A stretch of 64,000 nt of DNA from Sequoia sempervirens (taxonomy: Eukaryota > Streptophyta > Pinopsida > Cupressales > Cupressaceae). The position numbers and the translations under genes are program-made. Position 1 is the first letter of the stretch. Each line of letters begins with the position of its first letter. Below, in pieces: positions 46,441 through 58,189 of the stretch. Location: contig VDFB02193867.1 of the NCBI GenBank assembly GCA_007258455.2, forward strand, positions 569,784,656-569,848,655. The letters are read 5' to 3'. The notes beneath the pieces were generated by a model. It saw only the letters and a list, made by a program, of their open reading frames with translations, was not told where the DNA came from and did not search any database.

Positions 46441-46494
46441 TCTTGAGGATGGAATGTTGGGCGTGTCTCTTGAGGATGGAATGTTGGGCGTGTC
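46441..46494. repeat. Perfect 27-bp tandem duplication
   Basis: The unit TCTTGAGGATGGAATGTTGG plus 7 more bases occurs twice back to back with no mismatch. In a region where other duplications are visibly diverged, this is a recent event or an assembly artefact. Confidence 0.85.
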
Positions 46495-48484
46495 GTAGGT
46501 CTTTTGTCATTATTTCAATGGCTCCATTACTTGCTTAACTCCACAATCCGCTTCCTGTCTCGTACTGTTTCCTTGGCTATACTCATCATAAATGCAACAT
46601 TTTAGATCCCATTTGCCAGTGCCAATATTTTATTTCTTACACTACTTCTATGACTTACGCTACCATTGGGTGACTTGAAGGAAGCAGGATTGGCACAAAA
46701 ATGAAGGTTGTGGACCCCATAGTGTGGGGAGCCAAATGAGTCGCACTGTCGATAGTGGAAATAAGAAGGTCGCCAGTCCGCATCATAGAGCCTACAAAGA
46801 GTGGTGGCATAGGTGATTTTGTTAGTATCACTACGTGAATTGCCACCACCGCTTAATGATACCATCACTCCTTATAGTCCTACAAACAAATACCCTTTAG
46901 TTAACTAGAATCTACATTATTGATACCATGAATCATCCACCATCCTACTCCGGGAGGGGATTCCCTTCACAACCTATTGCCATAAATCATTTGAAGGAAC
47001 AGGTAAATTCCAACCATGATCATCCTTTGGCCAAGGAAAACTCATCACAATAAAATCCAAAAATGCTACGCCTGATCTACATGTCCCTCACTTGATTATA
47101 TACATATATCCTCAACACCGAAATCATAAAAGCATCAGTGTCGTTGGAGAAGGGTCGAGAAGTGTATCCTTCAATAGTTATCTCATGTGACAATGTTTCA
47201 TGAATATGTTTAAAATGGAAATCAAATGCCTCTAAGGGTTTTCATCAATTCATGTATGCACTGATCATTCACTCTAACCACTTCAACATCAATTTCTTGT
47301 ATCATTAAACTTGTAACTTGAATCCCCTCAATATTGCTTTAAGATTAATGTGTGAGTCTGTAGTGTCGAGACACTTGCGGGAGTGTGATGAGGGGAGGCT
47401 GCTGGAGAACGTCGTTTGTGAATTGTAAAGGGGGAAACACTCAAGAAAAGAACCCCTGACAAAAAGAGTGACACGGGGATCCGTAGTGGGCAGGATGTAG
47501 AGGTAGCCTCGAGGGTGGAGTGTGGACATCGAACCCTGTATACCGAACTTGCATCGTGCTTTAAGGATTATTCCAACTAATAGTTAGTTCTTGGTTATTC
47601 TGAAGATTTTGATAGATTTCTTGTTCACATGAAGAACGATACTATAGTGCAGGAGATGGAGTAGCATAATAGACCAAAGCACCCCCTCTCTCTCTCTTTC
47701 GATTGTTTGGGAATAACTTTTAGCACCAACCACATTTAGACCCCTTTTGAAATGGGAATTTGCATTTAATTTCAGGGTCATCCCACATCTTGAAGCATGG
47801 TGCAAAGTATTTATAAAGAGGGCTCCCAATGTAGGTGTGTGCATGCTTATAGAATTGTAGTAGCCCTCAATGTTCTAAATCCCTCGATACCAAGAAAGTC
47901 CCATGGATACAAAGTAAACGCTTATTGGAATTCATTGAGTCCTCAGCGCGATTTCCACTTCCTGTACAAACGACTCCAATCGTAGACCATATAATTGTTT
48001 TACCATGATGTTTTGCGATGGGAAACATAAGCCTATCCCATCACCCCCTCCCTCACCTTTATTCCTTCTTCTCATATTTTCCATGTTGGTAACGATTCAA
48101 ATTACCAGCCCACCATTATCCATCTTGACCATGCTTGCCAGGAGAAAGGGTGTGGGAAGCAGCCATATAAATGCTGAGAAGGAACGACGAGCTCATTAAT
48201 TAGCTGTGTGCAATTTGGAATCCAGAAGGAAGAAGGGCATTGTCATTTGAAAAGAGTGGGCAGGAAGGCTATTTTTGATTAACAAGAAAGATGCATGGGG
48301 AGGTAAATGATGTGAAGAAGACGTATAAAGAGATATCATTAAGAATTCTCTTAATGGAAGGATGTAACATGGGCTCCGCATGATGCAAGTCTTCCAGAGT
48401 AGATGTAGAGAGTAGAGAGCGGGTGGCCGCCATGGGGGTGATGTAAAGGGAACAACATTGTATAGACGGTTGTCCATGTTGTGG

Positions 48485-50050
48485 CATGGTGCAGGAGCAC
48501 CCAAAACACACAGTTTTAAAATCCAACATTTGAAGGAGGGCATTAAGATATTAGGGGTATTTGAGTCATTTCATGTTGAATAAGGCCTTTGAGCCCTTTA
48601 ATGATGTAATTGGGGGTCTTTAGTGTTAGTTAATGCAAAGAAATGTAGAAGTTTGCATAATAATGTGTTTACTGTCAACAAATTGTTAAAATGCAAAATT
48701 AAACAATGTAAGGGTCTAGGTGGTTGAATGGTTAGTTGTAGGAATTCTATGAGTAGTTTTGGATTGAATTTTTTTTAAATGGCCTCTTGAAGGCTCAAGA
48801 ATGGTTGGTTGTAGCATTTGTAAAGAGAAGATTAATAAAAAAAGTTCTATTTTCTAGTTATTTTCTAAGTTTTCTTTCATTCTTGACCTGTGTATGGTTC
48901 TGTATAGCAGGGTTAAACTTTGAAATTCCTTAAATCCATCAGAGGATAGAGTTGGCACTATTTTTTATTACTTTTTGAGTGTTCTTATTGTGAATTAAGC
49001 CAGTTGAAGTGAATTTGCTGTTGACTGGTCTGAAACAGGGGCAATAGGGTTTTGAAGTTCAATATGTGTTGAAGGGCCATTCCTCCTTCTATACAGGCTG
49101 CAACTTGGAGGAATGGGCCTATGTAAAGTAGGTTAGGTATAGGTATGAGCCTCCTTTTGGTGGAAGTGTTTAAAGTATATTGACAACACTGCCTTATTGT
49201 AAAGCTGAGTTTTAGGCCTTGGAGTTAAGGCTAGAGTAAGTGAAAAGTCTATAGGGAGTGAAATTTTGGTAGAAACCCTTGAAGATAGTGTTGGAAGGTA
49301 TATTTAATGGTGTATAGAAGGTCTGAATGGTTGTAAGTGACTGGTTGTGTGAGGAAGTTGAAAACCCTATTGGGAAGGGGTGGAAAAGAGTGAAAATAAG
49401 TGGATTTTCAAAGGAAGTGTGTGTAGAATGTGAGGGAAGTCAAATATAATGATGTGTTGAGCATGTGTAGGTGAAAATATGAATGATTCAAGTGTTTTTA
49501 GGTCTTCAAGTGATTTGGGCATGGGAAAATCAATAAGCCCTAATTGAAATGAAGAAAAGGGAGGGTTTTGGAGAAATGGACATAAATGGGAGTGGGATGT
49601 CCTAAAAGTTGGAAAATACTTAGTTTTTAAAGCTTCTTTAAGACTATTTTTGGGTTTGGTAGGTTGGTGGCAAGTTTAACAGAGTGTTCCTTTACAAAAA
49701 AGGCTAATTGGAGCTCGTTTTAGCCTAAAAGGTCAAGTTGAGTCAAGATGATCTAAAGAACCCTATGGTGAGTTTGTGATATGTTTTGTAATAGGTTATT
49801 GGGTCCCTAGAAATGTGATTCATTTGTGATTTTGACTAGTTGATTGTATGAAGATGTCCAAAAACTGGATTTGGAGTGCTAGTAGGTGAATGGTGACTTG
49901 AGAAGGTGAACTTGCATTCAAAAGTTCTTAAGGCTTAAAGGGTGTGTTAAGCATGTTCATTTGATCAGTATAATCTTTTCAGATGCCTCTTAGTGTTTGA
50001 AAATATATTGGAACTCATTTTGTTGGTGTTTGAGTCACTGGGTGCCTTGT
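48485..50050. other. Segment weakly resembling the interior of the DNA transposon
   Basis: The phrase GGTGCAGGAGCACC (48489) also occurs near 37038 inside the transposon at 36837-39226. Later stretches share short words in the same order (ATATTTGAGTCATTT-like, ATGCAAAA, GGTTGG). The similarity is patchy and may reflect an old related element. No ends were found. Confidence 0.3.
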
Positions 50051-52390
50051 GCACTGAAGAATCAAACTAGTGTCTTGAGAACTTTTAGAATCTAATTGTG
50101 AGTTTCATGTTCCAAATGGTTTGAGCTCTCCCTTTTTTGCATCATGGCGCCTGCAAGAAACAACTCCACTGCCCACTTTGTCTTCATATAGGTGTTATAA
50201 AATCCAGCGTCCTCCCACACTCCAAGAATTTCACAACAATTCAACACAATCATGTATTTAATTTGCAAAAGTCCCCTGTGACTATTAGCACCTTTAATGC
50301 TTTTTTGTTCCTTCAATTATGTGGGTCCAACATTGTGACTATTCTTTAATCAATAATTGATGAACCGAAGAATAAATGTAGTCTCATTGTTATGTTCATC
50401 CTTAGCTCAAATCTAAAGATTAGACAACTATAAAATCAGAGGAGCTCAATATCTTAAATCCTTCAATCACCATCAACATATCTAGAATGACATATTAATA
50501 TGCGAGGAGAAGACATGAGGGCACCGATGTCAATAGTGAGAGTTCCAACCTGGTATAATTCCACTACTCCTCATGGGAACAAGTCTCATAATTGGGTTCC
50601 ATATATACAACATTTGACTTGTTCCAAACCACTGCCAACATCTCAAAATATCACAGGCCACAACCTCCGCCTTCAAACCATAGTGGGCCATTGTTTGAAC
50701 ATCATACAATATGTAAAAAATCCATTAGATAGGAACCCGCAGGGAAATAAGGTGATAGAGTCACATAAATGTCGTTTGGATGGCCAAGTGGGATGTAGAC
50801 TTGCAAGCAGAGCCTCTATTGAAGGAAAAGCAAGAGTGAATGTGTAGGAAGACATTTGAGGAATGCCACCAAGAAAACAGTGAGAGACAGGCGAAGACCT
50901 GCAATGTGGGTTCCACATGGATGATGGCCATTGGTGCCAATTTTAAATGTCATCATCACAATGTGAAATGGGAAGGAAGCTTGAGTGAAAGGCTTTAGTG
51001 TGTGGTATTTCCTTAAATGTGAAAGACATAACTTTGAATTCACTTACGAGCTCCCACTTAGCTCCTCCATTCACAGACTCTTTGATTTTTGCTTTAGAAT
51101 CATGAGTTTATATTTAGTAACTTTGCAATGTCTCTAACCTCTTCTTGTTGTAAGAGAAACATATGAACATTCCATGTGGGCCAATGGTGGGAGAGGGTAG
51201 TCTATAGAAAATCCACTTAGACAACGCCACTGATGGTGGACCCTGCATGGCTGATCTTCACAAAGTAGGACTACGGGCAGGAGAGTGCGAGGTGTCGTGG
51301 TTAATATGCTGCAGAGGTAACGAAAACAGTAAACGAAGGAAAATGGCCAACACGAGAGAGAGCTGCAAGAAGGCACCGAGGCTTTGTCATGTAAAATGAC
51401 ATAGTGGCGAGGACGCCTAGCCACTTGCGGCCCATATGGGTGGATTGGCCAGCAAGCTCAGATTTAAGACCCGGTTAGTGAATGTGAGATTTTGCATCGA
51501 GGAAATGACATATGTGGGACCTGCAAAGTGGAGAAACCCCAAGGTTTTGTTGTTCAAATACAGGCCATCAAGAGACTACCTTCTTTCAATAGTCACCCGC
51601 AATTATAGACCCACATAATTGTTTTGACGAGGTGATCTTGCCACTTCAGGCTTCGAAGTCAAGGTCATGGATGAGGAATAGTAAATTTACCACTTAGTCC
51701 AATGTAAATTTTTAATCGTTTGACCAACGATAACGAGATCATGGTAGGGGAGGGCTTGCAATGCAAAAATGCATGAGAGTTTAGCCTTTAAACAACAGTG
51801 GTCAGGTGAAGGCGAGCTGCATGCAAAGACCCATAAACATTTTGGACTTGGGAAATTTTGAAGTGTGTCAAGCCCAGTTGGTAACAATGACAATGGGATG
51901 GAAAGAACAACTGTGGAGCCCACCATGCGAACAGAAGTCATGGGTCAACCACTACTTAGTGATGAAATGGGAATGAAGACCCGCATGAGGCGATCCGTAA
52001 CTGCTAGTTTGTAGTGCCTGATGGACACAGTGACGAAGGCAAATGCGGGATCTATCACGCAAGTGGATGTTGAAGCTTGGTTGCAAATGAGTAGTGGGAT
52101 GCAATGGCGAATAGCAAGAGGAGACCTGTGAATGCAGGTTCGCAGGGGATTACAAACGTTGGGACGAGGAGCCTAAGGAAACCTGCAGGATCAAGCTCGT
52201 AGAGTCAAATGTATTAGTGAAATTTTGATGGGAAAATTTGGTCAAGGGGAATTTGATCATTGTAAGGCTTGTGACCAACTTAGGCTCAGAGTAAAGGTGT
52301 ACAAGCAAGGTGGGAGAAAAATATTCCATCAGGATCAAAAAGAGGGGATCCCTACCTTCGGCGGGGCGTGTGTGTGAAACATGCACAACA

Positions 52391-53445
52391 ACTTGTCTGA
52401 ATAGTCTTCCATCTTGATTGAAGAGATGAAAGAAGTCAATTTGGGCATAGATGATGATGCTAAGATCACATATGTATCCAAATCATTTTTAGAGGAAGAG
52501 CATTCTATCATCATCAACCTGTTGAAGGAAGCAATCATCAATTTCACATGGACCTATTCAGACATGCCAGGATTAGATCTTGCCTTGGTCGTGCACCATT
52601 TGGATGTTCATCTAGATGCTAAACTTGTCAAAGAAAAAATAAGAAAAATTCATCCTCAAGTGGTTTTTCTTGTCAAGAAAGAATTGGAGAAACTACTAGA
52701 AGTTGGGTTCATAAGGCCCATTGATTATTTTGATTGGATATCCAATATAGTGCCCATTGCCAAACCACATGGGAATATCAAAATTTGCACAAATTTTTGG
52801 GATCTTAACAAAGCTTGTCCTAAAGATGATTTCTAACTTCCAAACATTGACATGTTGGTTGACCACACAATAGGGCATGAAATGTTATCCCTTATGGATG
52901 GTTTTTCTGGCTACAATCAAATCAAAATTACACCAGAAGATCAACATAAAATTTCCTTCACCACTCCTTGGGGTACCTTCTGCTATAATGTCATACCCTT
53001 CAGTCTCAAAAATGTGGGGGAAACCTATCAATGTGCCATGACGCTTATCTTCCATGACCTCATCCATATCATAATGGAAGATTATGTTGATGACTTATTG
53101 GGGAAGTCCAAAACCAGAGAAGAGAATCCCATGATCCTAAAGAAAATATTTGAATGGCTAGAGCAATACAAGTTGCATCTCAATCCAAAGAAGTGTGTTT
53201 TTGGTGTCACATCTGGAAAGCTATTGGGCTTCATAGTCTCCAAAAGGGGTATTGAGGTAGACCCAACCAAGGTCAAAGCAATAATGTATATTCCCCCACC
53301 ACGTAATCTCAAGCAATTAAGGAGCCTTCAAGGGAAGTTAGAGTCCATTAGACGCTTCATAGCCCAACTCACTGACAAGTATCAATCATTCACACATCTC
53401 CTATGCAAAAACATCACCTTCAAGTGGGATCTAGAATGTCAATAA
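52391..53445 (+). pseudogene. Reverse transcriptase of plus-strand gypsy element
   Basis: The segment upstream of RT (SSILIEEMKEVNLG) is followed by the thumb-palm motifs: EVGFIRPIDYFDWISNIVPI, KICTNFWDLNKACPKDDF (stop after F), MLSLMDGFSGYNQIKI, ISFTTPWGTFCYNVIPFSLK, and the catalytic MEDYVDDLLGKSKT box (usually YVDDLL or YLDDLL). KKCVFGVTSGKLLGFIVSKR and RNLKQLRSLQGKLESIRRFI complete the domain. It is better preserved than the minus-strand copy: one stop at 52834, then open to 53445. Confidence 0.9.
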
Positions 53446-53900
53446 GGCTTTGAAAATATTGAGTACTTGGATCATCCACCCATTCTAATTCCTCCTATTC
53501 CAGGCAAATGACTCTTGTTGTATATCTCAACTACATCAGTTGCACTGGGGGCATTGCTAACACAACATAACGAGTCCTCTAAAGAGCGTGCAATCTACTA
53601 CATCAGTCAAACATTGGTGGGTTATGATGAGTTCGCAAAAGCTTCTTCATTACATGCTTAGTCATCCCATCAAGCTAATATCAAAAGTTCATACACTTAA
53701 GTATTTTTTATCCAGAACTTCTTTAACTGGCCGCATGGCCAAATGGGTCATGTTACTAAGTGAATTTTACACAAAGTATGTAGAATGTAAAAAAATCAAG
53801 GGAAAAATCATAGCAGATCAGTTGGCTAATGCTCCTTTGGTGGAAGCATATCCGTTAGTAGCCAAGTTTCTTGATGAAGAGGTCTTTATAGTTGCAAAAA
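53446..53900 (+). pseudogene. RT-linked RNase H of plus-strand gypsy element
   Basis: Visible motifs are LLYISTTSVALGALLTQH, ERAIYYISQTLVGYDEFAK and, in another frame, FLSRTSLTGRMAKWVMLLSEF and KIKGKIIADQLANAP. This is the standard order for a gypsy RNase H. The first catalytic acid is not evident (Ser-Thr-Thr where Asp is expected), and a frameshift near 53640 breaks the domain. Confidence 0.75.
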
Positions 53901-54300
53901 AGATACAAGGACGCTCTACTTTGATGGGTCGTATACACATAATGGAGTTGGTGCGGGTGTCTTATTTGTCACTCCTCAAGATGACTACATCCCCAAGTCA
54001 CTTAAGTTAGCATTTCCATGCACAAACAACATCACAGAATATGAAGCTCTTATCACTAGTCTTAGAATCGCCATCCAATGGAACATCACCCATCTACGAG
54101 TCTTTTGAGATTCCCAACTAATTATCAAATAGGTCAACGATGAGTTTCAAACAAAGGATGACAAGTTGTTACCTTATAAATGCATGGTGGATGACTTCAA
54201 GAAGTATTTCACCTTCATTTAGTTTGAGTAGATTCCTAGAGTCTAAAATAAGGCAGCAGATGTGATGGCTACAATCAGTTCCCTTATCAACATGCCAAAA
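53901..54300 (+). pseudogene. Second RNase H (aRNH) of plus-strand gypsy element
   Basis: The order RT - RNase H - second RNase H - integrase is the hallmark of Tat elements. Motifs: YFDGSYTHNGVGAGVLFVTP (first Asp), NNITEYEALITSLRIAIQ (Glu), a DSQLIIK stretch (Asp) and NKAADVMATISSL (last Asp). A few stops (near 54108, 54130 and 54220) interrupt it. The equivalent domain in the minus-strand element of this window lies before RT. Confidence 0.8.
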
Positions 54301-54519
54301 GATTAAAAATACTATGAGTTCCTCATTGAAAAAATTATAATCCTAGCATATGACATCCTCGATAGTGAGATGGTGTGTGATTCGTAGGTTCTGAATATCC
54401 CTGGTACCATGACATTTATGCTTATCTCCATGAAAACATTTTACCACCTGACCTTACCCAAAATCAACGCAAATCATTTATCCAACATACTTCCCATTAT
54501 ACCATTGTAGAAGATACAC

Positions 54520-55655
54520 TTTATTGTTGAGGTTATGATGGTACTCTACTTAGGTGTCTGAACGAATGAGAATCCCACATTGTATGAAACAAGGTACATA
54601 GTGGTGACTTTGGGGCCCATTCTAATGGCATGACCTTAGCAAAAAGGATTCTCAAAGCTGGGTATTATTGGCTTAACATGGAGCATGACTCTTGTGATTT
54701 CATGAAGAAGTGTCTACCTTGCCAACAACATGTAGATTTAATCCATCCTCTTACACAAGACTTGCAGCCCATCATAGCACCATGGCCTTTTTCTTAATGG
54801 GGTTTTGACTTGATTGACAAGATTTATCCTCCATCCTTTGACAACCATACATTCATCATCACAACCACTAAATACTTTACCAAGTGGGTGGAAGCAATTC
54901 TACTCTCTCAAATCAAGGGTATTCAGATATCCAAATTCATCCTTTTCCATATCCTTTGCAGATATGGAGTCCCATCCACCATCATCATCGACAATGGAAA
55001 GCCCTTCAAAAATTAGTTTAAGAAACACCTTTGTGAGACATACCATATCCAACATCATTGGTCCACCCCCTATTACCCTCAAGGTAATGGTCAAGTCGAA
55101 GCGACCAATAAGACACTTATCAAAATACTTAAAAAGGTGGTCAACAATATTGGTCAAGATTGGCACCTCCATCTCCATCCTGCACTTTGGGCCTACCGTA
55201 CATCCATCTGCACTCACTGGAACCACCCCATACTCTCTTGTGTATGGCACCGATGCTATCTTTTCAATTGAGGTCGAGATCCCATCACTCTGAATCTCTC
55301 TAAAGAATCTCATTAGTGATGAAGATACTCAAGTTGCACACTTAAGTCAGCTTGAACTCCTGGCTGAAAAACACATCAAGGCCTACAAGCACCTTCAAGT
55401 GTACTAGCATCATCTTAGGAGAAGCTATAACAAGAAGTTCCATCCACACCAATTTAATGTTAGCGATCTAGTCCTTAAGAAGAATCAACGCACCCAACAA
55501 GATAGAGACAAGAAAGGAAAGTTTGAGGCAAATTGGATGGGTCCCTATGTTGTCACACCTAAATATGGTTCTGGGGCATATAGGCTTGCTACACCTAAGG
55601 GATAACCCTTAGATGAGCCTATCAACATCGTGCACCTAAAGAGGTTTTATACCTA
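54520..55655 (+). pseudogene. Integrase of plus-strand gypsy element
   Basis: The zinc-binding region reads HSGDFGAHSNGMTLAKRIL, then YYWLNMEHDSCDFMKKCLPC (HHCC pattern). The catalytic core has WGFDLIDKIYPPS, ITTTKYFTKWVEAI, STIIIDNGKPFKN (second Asp kept) and YYPQGNGQVEATNKTL (Glu kept). The C-terminal GPYVVTPKYGSGAYRL and NIVHLKRFYT end the polyprotein. Stops near 54797, 55015, 55290 and 55407 disable it. No chromodomain is seen, as expected for this lineage. Confidence 0.85.
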
Positions 55656-57240
55656 AGCCAACTAGGTTATCTTATCTTGAAAAATACCCAAAAAAAAAAG
55701 TAAAAATCATCAAAAATACAAAAAAAATTAAAAAAAGTCCCAAAAAAAAATTCAAAAATAGTAAAGAGAAATAATCCATCCTATGGTAAAAACCACCCTT
55801 GGTGGAAACTTGGATAAGTACGTTTGGTGAAAACTTGGCAACAAGCGCCATTCATAGAGGGCTTAATCATTATCTACCTTGTGTCCTAGTTATTTTATGC
55901 TTCCATTCATCATATCCTCACATCCTATCTACACATCCTATCAATCCCATCCTTCCATTAGCATCCTATCATTGGTTGCTTGGTATATTTTGGTTGAGCA
56001 TTGGATGATTCAAATTGGTTATCCGAAATCTTAAGCTTTTGTCCTAAATTTGAGCTTTTTTCATTTATCTGTCGGTGTCATTTGTCGATCTCATTTCCTC
56101 ATCTAGGATCCTTCATCATGTTGGTCATCATTAGGTCTCATCTTGTATTTTTTTCCATTTTTTCAAGCTACGTTGCCCTTGCACTTTCACATAGGCAAGG
56201 TTGATCATCTAATCATCCCTCGTGGCATTTTTTTGTCTTGTCTTTATCATCCATTGAGGTCTTCATTATCCTCTTTCTACTTTTATCCATGGTTAGTCAT
56301 TAGTCTTTTATCGAACTACGAGGGCTCTGCACTTTCACGTAGGCAATGCTAATCTTTCATCGGCCCCCAAGTCCCTAGGTCTTTAGGATGTGTCTTGTTA
56401 TCATTTTGAGTTGTCAAGTGTATCCCTATCTAGGAAATTCCTAACAAAAAAAAATTGTTAGTATCTTGAGGTCTAATCAGTCTCGAGTATCCTGAGTCAT
56501 GTCAATCACCTAATCTATCCTCCATCTTTGGTCTTACTAGGATGTATCCTTCCTAATCATACCGCATCAATCCCATCCACCTTTTGATCCTATGGCAAAG
56601 GAAATTTGAAATTTATTGTGATCTTTTGATGCTTGTGGCACTTTTGTTTATCATTTGACCTTCCTATTATACCTTTTCGGGGTCACCACAATCCATCATA
56701 TCATGGTGTGCTTTGACTAGTAAACATAGGGGCATATCTTGATCTTTTGTATATTCTTGTCTTCTTGGTTGTCCCACATAGTACCCACCAAGATCCCTGT
56801 GGTCTTGTGTTACGTTGGGGCATCTTGTGTGCTTGTGGTTATCCCAATACTTGGCCCGACCAAAGCCCTTGCGGCTTTGGGGTGTTGGGATAGCCTCCTT
56901 GTTTACTATGTTTGTTTTATGCATTTGACACTAATCTGCCTTGGTTCCTCATACTTTGGCATATCGTGTCCTATGCTATAGAAAAAATAAGTGCTCATAA
57001 AATGGAAAAATGACATTAAGATTACATTTCATTTATCCTCACATTAAATTGCATTTATCCCCATCCATTTCTTCCTCTAGCATATGGTTAGTGATTTTGG
57101 TTGTGCAAATGTTCCCCATCTACCCATCCTTCTTCTCAGGATTCCTATGGTTTTTTGATAGGTGTAGTATCACAACCAATATCATCTATCTTGTTATGTG
57201 ATGCATTATCGCACTTATCATTGTTCATCTAGGTTCATTT
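55656..57240. other. Post-integrase untranslated region, first part
   Basis: Begins with an A-rich run (55680-55770) followed by GGTGGAAACTTGG and GGTGAAAACTTGG, words often seen just after integrase in Ogre/Tat elements. I see no coding region in the rest. Short plus-strand frames at 55799-57201 have no family features. Confidence 0.5.
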
Positions 57241-57244
57241 TCTT

Positions 57245-57530
57245 TCCATATTCATTGCATTATTATTTGCATATCCATCTTAAGTTGTTTAGATTAATAT
57301 AGATTGGTTATTATAAACATCTTAAGTTCATTTCATGTCATTCCATCTCATTGCATTATCATTTTTCATGTTCATTTTAAGTTTTTTAGATTAATCTAGA
57401 TTGGTTGTTCTAAGCATCTCAAGTTCATTCCATTCCACTATCATTCCATTGCATTATCATTTTAGGTTGTTTAGAGTTATTATTATAAACATATTAGTTC
57501 ATCTCATTGCATTACATTACATGCATCACA
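57245..57530. repeat. Tandem repeat of about 110 bp, three degenerate units
   Basis: Each unit has CATTGCATTATCATTT, then TTAAGTTGTTTAGATTAAT, GATTGGTTNTT and CATCTYAAGTTCATT. Starts are near 57255, 57350 and 57455; the third is truncated. It grades into CAT/ACA-rich simple sequence up to about 58100. Confidence 0.65.
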
Positions 57531-58189
57531 TCCATCCATAACATTATCATATATGCATACATCACATTTTTCATTCATTGCATCCCATTATATTTTCATA
57601 CCATAATGAAATCATAATAATATGTCTGGAAAGTTATCCTATTAAAATTAAAAGCAAATTGATTGTATAGTGTAACACATAGATTTCCATCACATTTGAT
57701 GAATCAATCACAAGGATTTCTAAACATATCCATTACAAGCATAAGTTTTCCACCTACACATATTCATCGCCACCTGCATCACAAATCATTAGTACCACAT
57801 CCATGACATACATCATCAAATCATATATCATTCATCACATCCTACATCACAAAGCATTAGATGTAATGCATGTAACATAAACATGAGCATAAATCATAAT
57901 CATTGTCATAAACATATTCATATCTCATAATTATCTACATACACATGAACATAATAAACATCCATCACTTAATAATCACATAGTGTCGACAATTCCCATC
58001 ACATATCATATAAATATCAAAAAATATACCATGTCCATCACAATCCATTATAAACAATCATAAAAATCCATAACAAGTCCATCACAATAACATAACATAA
58101 ATTTTTTTTCATCGAGTCCATTGAAATCTGTCAAATAACATACAGGTACAGAGCTTTGATCAAATACAAAGACATCTCCCGAATGAATA
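57531..58189. other. CAT/ACA-rich low-complexity sequence
   Basis: No gene is seen. The run is rich in CATCAC, ATCACAT and CATAAAC words and continues the repeat upstream. It separates the pol side from the antisense ORF. Confidence 0.5.

Larger units (their letters stand above)
44140..52390. mobile_element. 8.25 kb insertion with LTR-like ends and target duplication, no pol genes
   Basis: It starts TGTTGATGGG and ends GCACAACA, so the ends are TGTTG...CAACA as in many LTR elements. Both sides carry the same five bases ACTTG (44135-44139, 52391-52395), and removing it restores a continuous RT-upstream frame. A minus-strand TATA box (CTATAAATAG, 44988-44997) lies about 850 bases from the left end, typical of an LTR read on the minus strand. 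I could not find a second copy of either end, nor any gag, protease, RT or integrase. It may be a large non-coding LTR derivative or a solo LTR containing further insertions. Confidence 0.65.

Noticed and set aside
45745..48543. Host gene inside the 8.25 kb insertion
   Set aside because: Only short overlapping frames on both strands with no motifs, no splice-consistent chain and no codon bias I can see.
54900..55313. 137-codon minus-strand ORF over integrase
   Set aside because: Shadow of the integrase coding strand, whose catalytic motifs are on the plus strand.
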